Shown here piece after piece: positions 1-5,693 of a DNA stretch of 5,693 nt (its first letter is position 1; each line of letters starts with the position of its first letter). Position numbers and translations under genes: made by a program. This DNA comes from Patescibacteria group bacterium (lineage in GTDB: Bacteria > Patescibacteriota > Gracilibacteria > UBA1369 > JAHJTR01), in assembly GCA_018829865.1 (NCBI GenBank), contig JAHJTR010000187.1, positions 1-5,693 on the forward strand, read 5' to 3'. The notes beneath the pieces were generated by a model that saw only the letters and a program-made list of their open reading frames with translations, searched no databases and was not told where the DNA came from.

Positions 1-44
1 ACGATTCTTTTTTTCGGCGGAATTTGAGGCTGTGCCAATTTCAT
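1..44 (-). CDS. 5' end of an unidentified downstream gene (partial, runs off the window)
   Basis: An ATG at 44-42 opens a frame that stays open to the left edge and encodes MKLAQPQIPPKKRI before being cut. The start is supported by a good Shine-Dalgarno sequence, AAGGTGG, seven bases upstream. It is also supported by an in-frame TGA a few codons upstream with no other ATG, GTG or TTG between. It begins 19 nt after the res stop on the same strand, so it is probably the next gene of the operon. Fourteen residues are too few to assign a family, and I propose no function. The proline- and lysine-rich start has no hydrophobic stretch like a signal peptide. A chance ORF is possible, but the ribosome binding site is the best in the window. 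Confidence 0.55.
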   Translation of the reverse strand, partial: MKLAQPQIPPKKRI

Positions 45-48
45 TGGC
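34..48 (-). other. Small inverted repeat spanning the start codon of the downstream gene
   Basis: On the minus strand GCCAAT-GAA-ATTGGC forms a perfect 6-bp stem with a 3-nt loop. The A and U of the AUG are in the stem and the G is in the loop. No T-run follows on the minus strand, so it does not look like an intrinsic terminator for the operon. If it forms in mRNA it could lower translation of the downstream gene. A 6-bp stem is short enough to be chance. Confidence 0.3.
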
Positions 49-54
49 GCGCCA
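45..54. repeat. Perfect 10-bp palindrome TGGCGCGCCA
   Basis: TGGCGCGCCA is its own reverse complement and lies between the res stop and the next start codon. It is the most GC-rich patch in this AT-rich end of the window and overlaps three bases of the Shine-Dalgarno site. It could be a protein binding site, part of an RNA structure, or chance. The sequence alone does not decide. Confidence 0.4.
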
Positions 55-58
55 CCTT
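52..58 (-). promoter_or_regulatory. Shine-Dalgarno site of the downstream partial gene
   Basis: Read on the minus strand the bases are AAGGTGG, a strong match to the anti-Shine-Dalgarno sequence, with seven bases before the ATG at 44-42. It lies in the 19-nt gap after the res stop. It is the clearest ribosome binding site in the window and is the main reason for calling the short ORF that follows. Confidence 0.55.
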
Positions 59-63
59 TTATT

Positions 64-2751
64 TTAACTCAACAACTGTTTTTCAAACACTTCTTCAAAC
101 TTTTCACGCAAAGCACTATTCACTTGTCCTTCGTTAAAGAAAGGCAAGCCAATCAAACGAAAATCCTTATTCTCTATCTTCAAATCAACTGTATGACTTT
201 TCTCAATTTCAATCAATAGTTTCTGCTTCCAGCCTTCTTTTGATTGCTCAAAAGTATTTTGTGCGTCCAAAAATTGATCGCCCTTTGGCTCAACAAAAAT
301 TTGATACATAACTTCTTGCTTTGTTTTCTTCTCGGTCAAAAACAAAACGAAATCTGGATAAAACGGCTCGCCGTTTTCAAAGCTGTAAATTTTGAAAAAC
401 TGCTCATTGCGAAGCAATGCAATGTCTTGATATTTTTTCTTTAACTTTGTTATCGCCTCATCAATAAAGCGCAAAAACGATTCTTCTTCGCTCGTTCCCC
501 AGATTTCGTTTTGGGCAAACCAATCCCGAGAAGAAAAATCAAAATCTCGCATATTTTGCGCTCGCGGACTTTCGCTATCTAATTGCAACACCTTGTCATT
601 TTCAAATATTTTTTGGATCAGGTGAGCTTTAAATTCCTTTGTTCCGTAGTATTCCTTTTTCTCTTTACCGGCGACTTCCAACACTTTATCAATCACAAAT
701 CCGGCAATATTCAATTTTTCAATCTGCAAAAGATTTTCAACTTGCTCGCTTGTGCCTTTAACCTTAATTTTTATTCCGCCAAGATATTTTTCATTTGAAA
801 TAAAATCTTTTGCGGATTCTATATTGCCGAATATCTTTTTTAGCTCATCAAATCGTCCGGCAGGCATTTTTGCCAAAGCGGTGCGGACAATATGCGTTCC
901 CAAATCAGCAATTTTATAATCCCGAATTTCTATTTTTGCCTTTACTCCGGCGCCAGCACCAGCAACAAACAAATCTTTTTCTATCGCTTCTCGCGTTGGT
1001 AGTTGAAAGATGTTTATTTCAGCGTTGTGGTCAAATTCCGCTTTGGCGTCCGCGAGCGCAAAAACATCCTTTCCCAAATTTTCCTTGCGAGAATTTAAGA
1101 AAATATAGCCTTTCTTCCAAAAATCGCTGTTTTTAAAATCGCCTTTGATTTTGATCTCTTTTTGCACTGTGCGTGACGGCATAATACCTTCACGAACCAA
1201 AACACTTTCCAATTCTTGAATATAGCGGGGATTCGTTACGCTATGATAATAAAGCTGTTCCAAAATCCGCAGTTCGTTTTGTATGTCGGTATCAAATTTT
1301 CGCCTATACGCGTCCGTAAACTCGCCGAGCATAAAAGGATAATATCTCGCACCTCGTCCGATAAGTTGCGCCTCTTGCACAGTTGTTTTACCCGGTTTGT
1401 TGCTTTTAGCGTCACGGCTATTATAGAGCCGGACAATATCAAAAAGATTCAAAACATCCCAACCTTCATTCAATTTTTCTGTCGCAAAAATAGCGCGGAT
1501 TTCATTGTTTTGATCTTCCAACGAATTAAGTAAAATTTGTTTTTGCTCTAAATCTTTATCTTCATCAACCGTCAAGCATTTTTCCGGCGCAAAATCGCTT
1601 TTAATTTCTGCCACTAAATCCGCGAGTGTAATTCTTTGCTCATTGAAAAATTGAAATGCTTTTTGCAATGTTGCGTCTTTAACTGCTGTTTGCTGTTTTA
1701 GGTGTTTTTCGCCGAGTTCAGAAATAAGTTTATGAAAAGAGTCTTTGAAAATGCTTGAAACGACAATTTGCGGATTGTGTTCTTTTGATATTCCTTCTTT
1801 GGGGATACTTACTCGGTTAGCTTTAAACATCACCACCGGCTTCAATGCGATTTTGTACTTTTCTGCCACCTTACGACGATATTGCGAAATGATCACCGCC
1901 GAAAGCGCGCGTTCCATAATAGGTGCGTTTATCTGCAAAGTTCGCACATCTTTTGAAAACCCGTCCAAGCGATATTCTTTTAGATCATAACGATAAATCG
2001 CTTTGTCTTTGTATTTTTCCAAAATTTCAGGATATTCTTGTTCTAATCGAGCCGTTGCCGTAAATTCCAAAAGTACATTTTCCTTTTGGCTGTTAGCGTT
2101 CAAAATCCGCATTACTGTATTTTCCCAATTTCTGCGGTCTTCTTCTTCGGTTTTACTTATTTTTCCATTTGTTTCTGCCGATAAATTGTGCGCTTCATCC
2201 GCAATCAAGACAATTTTCTTGTCCGCAAAATCTTCATAGGTCAAAACATTTTCGCGAGCGAAATTAAAGCGAGAATGCAAAAGTGCGGTAGTAGAAAAGA
2301 TAATGTTTATATCGTCCTCATTTACTCCTTCAAAATTATCAACTTCTTTAATTTTTATTTCCTGTCCGCCCAGCGTGATTTTGTCGGCAAACAAATACTT
2401 TTTGGAACTCGGATCAAGAAAATTGGCCTTGGTCTTTTGGATAATGTTGCCAAGACGAGTAAAGAAAATGAAATTGCGGTATCCCTTTTGATAAAAATAC
2501 AAAAGATTGGCGGCCATTATGAGCGTCTTACCCGAACCGGTCGCCATATTAAACATTAAATGAATCGGTTTTAGTTTTTGGTGATATTCTTCGCAGTAAT
2601 AATAAAATCGTCCCAATGCTTCTTTTTGGTATTCGCGTGCCGAAAAAGCCGGATTGAGATTTTTCAAAATATCCGTTTTCTCTGTCGCCTTGTTTTTGAA
2701 AACATCAGCACCAGCAAAGTTTTTATGGTTGTTAAACTTTTCGTAAAGCAT
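64..2751 (-). CDS. res: Type III restriction enzyme, Res subunit (SF2 helicase-nuclease)
   Basis: This 895-residue protein is the ATP-dependent restriction subunit of a Type III system. It acts in the cytoplasm with Mod to cut DNA carrying unmethylated sites. Helicase superfamily 2 motifs appear in order: REYQ at 39-42 (Q-motif-like), Walker A TGSGKT at 71-76, DEAH at 185-188, FTATA at 230-234 (motif III), ATEKLNEGWDV at 423-433 (motif V) and QLIGRGAR at 462-469 (motif VI). The C-terminal nuclease has YPDF with Asp800 followed by EPK with Glu821 and Lys823, a PD-(D/E)xK site. The length is slightly below that of EcoP15I Res (about 970 residues), and nothing essential is missing. The ATG follows the GIY-YIG stop by two bases (TAA-CT-ATG). 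The nearest purine-rich AAAAAGG is about 14 nt away, so translation is probably coupled. The stop is TAA. Arginine codons are mostly CGN. Confidence 0.96.
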   Translation of the reverse strand: MLYEKFNNHKNFAGADVFKNKATEKTDILKNLNPAFSAREYQKEALGRFYYYCEEYHQKLKPIHLMFNMATGSGKTLIMAANLLYFYQKGYRNFIFFTRLGNIIQKTKANFLDPSSKKYLFADKITLGGQEIKIKEVDNFEGVNEDDINIIFSTTALLHSRFNFARENVLTYEDFADKKIVLIADEAHNLSAETNGKISKTEEEDRRNWENTVMRILNANSQKENVLLEFTATARLEQEYPEILEKYKDKAIYRYDLKEYRLDGFSKDVRTLQINAPIMERALSAVIISQYRRKVAEKYKIALKPVVMFKANRVSIPKEGISKEHNPQIVVSSIFKDSFHKLISELGEKHLKQQTAVKDATLQKAFQFFNEQRITLADLVAEIKSDFAPEKCLTVDEDKDLEQKQILLNSLEDQNNEIRAIFATEKLNEGWDVLNLFDIVRLYNSRDAKSNKPGKTTVQEAQLIGRGARYYPFMLGEFTDAYRRKFDTDIQNELRILEQLYYHSVTNPRYIQELESVLVREGIMPSRTVQKEIKIKGDFKNSDFWKKGYIFLNSRKENLGKDVFALADAKAEFDHNAEINIFQLPTREAIEKDLFVAGAGAGVKAKIEIRDYKIADLGTHIVRTALAKMPAGRFDELKKIFGNIESAKDFISNEKYLGGIKIKVKGTSEQVENLLQIEKLNIAGFVIDKVLEVAGKEKKEYYGTKEFKAHLIQKIFENDKVLQLDSESPRAQNMRDFDFSSRDWFAQNEIWGTSEEESFLRFIDEAITKLKKKYQDIALLRNEQFFKIYSFENGEPFYPDFVLFLTEKKTKQEVMYQIFVEPKGDQFLDAQNTFEQSKEGWKQKLLIEIEKSHTVDLKIENKDFRLIGLPFFNEGQVNSALREKFEEVFEKQLLS

Positions 2752-2753
2752 AG

Positions 2754-3599
2754 TTAGTTATTTTGCCTTTTTACTTCATCGAGCGTCTTTCCATCTTTAT
2801 TTTTCCATGAAGTCCACCCATTCGCGCTCCGTCCTAAAATAAAAGCCGCAGCGGTTGAGGGACTGCCGAAAACCTCATCTTCTATTAAAGTAAAATTATC
2901 AACAATCCCAGCGTTTTCTGAACCCAAAACTTTCTTCCTGAGTAGTCTTACATAATCATGTAATGCATTGGCTTCTGATCTTTGGATAACGGATCCCTTA
3001 AGAACAACAAAACCTTCGGAGGTTGGCATTCCTTTAGCGCTGGCGTCTTTACCTTTACAGTACCATACGTCTTCTTTTGTATTTTCAACCGGTGCTTTGA
3101 GAAAAGTGAAACCAACTACCGGAAGTAGCAATCTAATATAACTTGCAAAATCATTCGCATCCGCCAAGTCTGATTCAGATAGCCGTGCAGGATTAGATTC
3201 TTTTCCACTCTCCACTTTTACTCTACCAACTTTCCTTACCTCACTATATAAAATAGATTCAAGATATTTTACATATGCCTTATTTAAAGTCTCATCTTTT
3301 GAGACAAAACAAATGGCAGTATTCCAGTAATCTTTTTTTGGATCTCTGTTGTGATACTGGATTCTTTCTATGAAGTTTTCTGATTCACCAACATAAACCA
3401 CGAACTCACCATCTTCGCTTTCACCTGTCAAAAAATAAACGCATGGAACTTGTAGATCATCTCGCCTTAAAACATCTGATAGATTATTTCTTGGAATAAC
3501 AAAGCCCTTTCCCGTCCAACCAGTAACCTCCACTGTTCTTGGTCCAGTAGGCTTTCCATCCAAGAGGAATATTTTAATTGTTTTAGGATTTGCTTCCAT
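2754..3599 (-). CDS. GIY-YIG nuclease family protein with C-terminal DUF4357
   Basis: This 281-residue protein appears to have an N-terminal extension (1-50), a GIY-YIG nuclease domain (about 51-140) and a DUF4357 domain (about 240-278, with AAAFILGRSANGWTSWKNKDGKTL at its core from 249). GIY becomes VYF (Tyr55) and YIG becomes YVG (Tyr69). Arg79, His83, Glu114 in YLES and possibly Asn136 follow in order, matching catalytic positions known from I-TevI (Tyr, Tyr, Arg, His, Glu, Asn). DNA nicking or cleavage activity is therefore plausible but unproven. The ATG lies inside the last codons of mod, giving a 17-nt overlap, and the stop is two bases before res. It is not a standard Type III subunit. 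It could be an accessory nuclease, a regulator or a passenger gene. Arginine is AGA/AGG in 12 of 15 codons, unlike res, which suggests a separate origin. The family call is firm and the role is unknown. Confidence 0.88.
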   Translation of the reverse strand: MEANPKTIKIFLLDGKPTGPRTVEVTGWTGKGFVIPRNNLSDVLRRDDLQVPCVYFLTGESEDGEFVVYVGESENFIERIQYHNRDPKKDYWNTAICFVSKDETLNKAYVKYLESILYSEVRKVGRVKVESGKESNPARLSESDLADANDFASYIRLLLPVVGFTFLKAPVENTKEDVWYCKGKDASAKGMPTSEGFVVLKGSVIQRSEANALHDYVRLLRKKVLGSENAGIVDNFTLIEDEVFGSPSTAAAFILGRSANGWTSWKNKDGKTLDEVKRQNN

Positions 3600-5475
3600 A
3601 AAATTCTTTGTTTAATTTAATATCTTCTTTGCTTACTCCGTATTCCTTATCCTCAATCTCGCTCAAATTGATATAAAGCTGGTTTTTGTCCAAACACTCA
3701 ATCAAAAATTTCTTTTGGTCGGCAATGCTCAAATCCGCAAAATCTTTTGCATTTGCGTCAATCGTTTTTGGATCTACTTTGTAGCTCAAAAAGGCGGTTT
3801 CTTTCATCTCGTCACATAGTTTAGCAAGTTCTTTTCCGGTTTTTACGTCTCTGATTTTCTTCACCCATTTTTCATTCCATGCCGCCAATTCCATATACAC
3901 AAAATCACCGCCATCTTTCCAATTTACGGATTTTGAAATTCCGCCTTGTTCACCAGCAATAACTTTTTTAATCCTTTCAATAGTTACATTATCAACATAA
4001 TCCATTTGCTCCGTAGTAATAAATTGTCGCTTCATTTTTAATGCAGTCGAAGCTGTTGTGCCAGATCCCGCAAAAAAATCTAAAACCAGATCTCCCTCTT
4101 TTGTAGATAATTCGATAATTCTCTGTATTAATCCTTCCGGTTTTGGATTATCAAATACCTTTTCCCCAAAAAGATCCTTCAAGTGTCGTGTTGCATTTGT
4201 TGTTGTTGGCAAATCATCCCAAAGAGTAGTGGTAACCTCACCTCTTTCTTTAGCTTCGGTCCAAAATCTTTTTCGTTGAGGCCCAGCTTCTCCGCTTACG
4301 CCAAAAACAATACGACCATCCTTTAATAATTCGTCAAAAACAGATTTTTCATTTTTCCAACTATTACCCGGCAACGGCTTATAAACTTCTCCCGTTTTTG
4401 AATTTTTTATAGGATATAATTGATTCGGACGAATTCCACCAACCTGAAAAGGGTCAGCCACCCATTTACCCCTAGGATCATTATCCGGGTTGCTAAATTT
4501 TGCCTCATTAGCTGCGATTCTAAATTCTGTACGATTCTTTTTTAACCAGTTTATATCTTTAGCATAGAGTAAATTATGTGTATGAGCATCAGAAATAACC
4601 GCGGTATTTGTGACTGATTTTGTAGAATTCCAGATTACATCAGCAACAAAATTTTCACGATCAAATACTTCATCACAGAGTACTTTTAAATAGTGTCCTT
4701 CGTTATCGCTAATACTAATCCAGATCACACCTTCTTTGCTTAACAATTTTTTTGCTTCTTCAAGTCGATTGCGAACAAAAACGAGCCACGTGCTGTGTTT
4801 AAATGCATCATTATATAAAAAATCATTCCTCTCATTGTCTCTATTATATGGTGGATCAATGTAAATCAATTTTACTTTTCCGGCAAATTCTTTTTTGAGC
4901 GAAGCGAGCGCGAGTAGGTTATTGCCTTTGATAATCAAATTGTCTTTTATTGTGCCTTTTTCATCTCGGTTAAAGCCGTCCAGTTTGTGTTCGCCTTTTT
5001 TATCTATTCGTTTGAAACTAGTAAAAACTTTTGCGTCAAGTAAGCGATTAATGTCGTCCGGCGCAAGTGTTTCGTTATAAAAAATCTCATCGCGTTTTTG
5101 GTCTTCTTTGGTCATTCCGCCTTCCAAAACACAATCTTTGTATGGCCACGCCAAAACCACTTCTTTGTTTTCGCTCACATATTCGTCGCCGGCAGTTAAG
5201 CCAATTTTGTTTTTGAAAGCGGTATAAGAATCCGGCAAAAACTGTTTATTGGAAACAAAGCGGATAAACTTTTCTTTATCAAAAATCAGCGTTTTTTCCA
5301 CCTCAAAAAAGAAATGCTGTTTTAGCGCCTTGTCGGAAAGCAAAAGTTTTAAGAGCGCCGGATCATTTTTACGCGCCAATTCCTGCGTCTGATTTTTCAA
5401 AAGTATGCCGTCTTGTGAAACAAGGCGCTCGTCTTTCTTCAATAAATCTGCAAGTTGTTCAAATATGTTTTTCAT
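3583..5475 (-). CDS. mod: Type III DNA N6-adenine methyltransferase, Mod subunit
   Basis: Mod recognises the target site and transfers a methyl group from S-adenosylmethionine to adenine N6. It also gives Res its specificity. The 630 residues are close to EcoP15I Mod (about 645). The catalytic motif IV, DPPY, is at 207-210, before the AdoMet-binding motif I, DFFAGSGTT, at 466-474. PKP at 444-446 is the usual motif X just before it. This order is that of beta-class amino-methyltransferases. The region between, about 275-430, should hold the target recognition domain. IIKGNNLLAL at 181-190 is the usual lead-in to DPPY. The C-terminus, ending in a FYG-type tail, looks complete. The ATG lies four bases after the regulator's stop with no clear Shine-Dalgarno sequence, so coupling is likely. 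Arginine codons are all CGN in residues 1-200 (7 of 7) but half AGA/AGG afterwards (9 of 18). The recognition sequence cannot be predicted. Confidence 0.95.
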   Translation of the reverse strand: MKNIFEQLADLLKKDERLVSQDGILLKNQTQELARKNDPALLKLLLSDKALKQHFFFEVEKTLIFDKEKFIRFVSNKQFLPDSYTAFKNKIGLTAGDEYVSENKEVVLAWPYKDCVLEGGMTKEDQKRDEIFYNETLAPDDINRLLDAKVFTSFKRIDKKGEHKLDGFNRDEKGTIKDNLIIKGNNLLALASLKKEFAGKVKLIYIDPPYNRDNERNDFLYNDAFKHSTWLVFVRNRLEEAKKLLSKEGVIWISISDNEGHYLKVLCDEVFDRENFVADVIWNSTKSVTNTAVISDAHTHNLLYAKDINWLKKNRTEFRIAANEAKFSNPDNDPRGKWVADPFQVGGIRPNQLYPIKNSKTGEVYKPLPGNSWKNEKSVFDELLKDGRIVFGVSGEAGPQRKRFWTEAKERGEVTTTLWDDLPTTTNATRHLKDLFGEKVFDNPKPEGLIQRIIELSTKEGDLVLDFFAGSGTTASTALKMKRQFITTEQMDYVDNVTIERIKKVIAGEQGGISKSVNWKDGGDFVYMELAAWNEKWVKKIRDVKTGKELAKLCDEMKETAFLSYKVDPKTIDANAKDFADLSIADQKKFLIECLDKNQLYINLSEIEDKEYGVSKEDIKLNKEFYGSKS

Positions 5476-5479
5476 AGTT

Positions 5480-5692
5480 TTATTTTATTAAATCATCAAC
5501 GCCAACCTCAAGCGCCTTGGCAATTTTTTTCAATGTTTCAATCGTAGGATTGTTTTGTTTTCCTGCTTCAATGTTAATAATCGTATTATTAGACACATCA
5601 GCAAGCCGAGCTAACTTCTCTTGAGATAAGCCCGTTTTCTCTCGTAATTGCTTTACGATTTTTGCTATGTTGTTTTTACTTGACTCTGTCAT
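5480..5692 (-). CDS. Small XRE-family helix-turn-helix regulator
   Basis: This 70-residue protein is a single Cro/C1-type DNA-binding domain with no other domain. The helix-turn-helix is visible as LSQEKLARLADVS (22-34) followed by the recognition helix NNTIINIEAG (35-44). The typical NPTIETLKKIAKALEV segment (48-63) follows. Small proteins of this type bind operators as dimers, and in Type II R-M systems the C proteins belong to this family. Its place as first gene, four bases before mod, suggests it controls this operon, but the upstream operator lies outside the window. The ATG is one base from the window edge, so an earlier start cannot be excluded. The length and N-terminus are normal for the family. 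An antitoxin-like regulator is an alternative, but no toxin gene is seen beside it. Confidence 0.9.
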   Translation of the reverse strand: MTESSKNNIAKIVKQLREKTGLSQEKLARLADVSNNTIINIEAGKQNNPTIETLKKIAKALEVGVDDLIK

Positions 5693-5693
5693 A

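Noticed and set aside
34..48. Hairpin after res as an intrinsic terminator
   Set aside because: No T-run follows it on the minus strand, and it overlaps the start of another ORF with a good ribosome binding site.
244..2559. Several plus-strand ORFs of 60-120 codons opposite res, and a 68-codon minus-strand ORF at 1236-1442 in another frame
   Set aside because: They lie wholly inside the well-supported res gene, encode cysteine- and phenylalanine-rich or otherwise featureless peptides, and show no recognisable motifs. They are shadows of res.
2754..3599. GIY-YIG gene as a homing endonuclease of a mobile intron or intein
   Set aside because: Both flanking genes appear intact, no intron or intein boundaries are seen, and the DUF4357 C-terminus belongs to a standalone bacterial family rather than to intron-encoded enzymes.
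4058..5080. Plus-strand ORFs at 4058-4279 and 4895-5080
   Set aside because: They lie opposite the conserved coding sequence of mod, and neither shows a domain.
3583..5475. Phase variation of mod by simple sequence repeats, as in some pathogens
   Set aside because: No tetra- or pentanucleotide repeat array is present. The longest homopolymers I saw are runs of about seven A on the coding strand, and the frame is intact.
64..5475. BREX, DISARM or Type ISP system
   Set aside because: The methyltransferase has Type III Mod architecture (DPPY before FAGSGT, about 630 residues), and the helicase-nuclease is a separate Res with a PD-ExK C-terminus. No PglZ, BrxC or fused Type ISP protein is present.
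64..5692. Alternative genetic code with TGA read as glycine or tryptophan
   Set aside because: No in-frame TGA occurs in any gene, glycine uses GGN and tryptophan uses TGG throughout, and all four visible stops are TAA.
5480..5692. XRE protein as the antitoxin of a toxin-antitoxin pair
   Set aside because: Its only visible neighbour is mod and no toxin-like ORF is adjacent, although a partner upstream of the window cannot be excluded.

Overview
The window holds most of a Type III restriction-modification (R-M) operon. Every gene lies on the minus strand, so transcription runs from high to low coordinates. The order is a small XRE-family regulator (5692-5480), the DNA adenine methyltransferase and specificity subunit Mod (5475-3583), a GIY-YIG nuclease-like protein with a C-terminal DUF4357 domain (3599-2754), the helicase-nuclease subunit Res (2751-64), and the first 14 codons of another gene that leaves the window at base 1 (44-1).

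The genes are packed tightly. The gaps or overlaps are 4 nt (regulator/mod), a 17-nt overlap (mod/GIY-YIG), 2 nt (GIY-YIG/res) and 19 nt (res/next gene). No stretch lacks a gene, so one polycistronic mRNA with coupled translation is likely. The promoter must lie beyond the right edge, because only one base precedes the regulator's ATG. No terminator is visible.

Mod and Res are expected to form the usual Type III complex. Mod reads an asymmetric site and methylates an adenine on one strand. Res uses ATP to communicate between two unmethylated sites and cuts with its C-terminal PD-(D/E)xK nuclease. All hallmark motifs of both subunits are present and neither gene has a frameshift. The regulator may time expression, as C proteins do in Type II systems. 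The GIY-YIG protein is the unusual element: it sits between mod and res, keeps its apparent catalytic residues, and has clearly different arginine codon use from res (12 of 15 AGA/AGG, against 4 of 29 in the first 527 codons of res). That suggests a separate origin for the gene.

The organism cannot be named from this window. The sequence is AT-rich (lines counted by hand are mostly 32-47% GC), all four visible stop codons are TAA, glycine uses GGN, and no in-frame TGA occurs inside any gene, so there is no sign of TGA recoding. The compact layout and poor Shine-Dalgarno sites at three of the starts would fit a small-genome bacterium such as a candidate-phyla (Patescibacteria) lineage. This is a weak inference, since Type III systems move horizontally.
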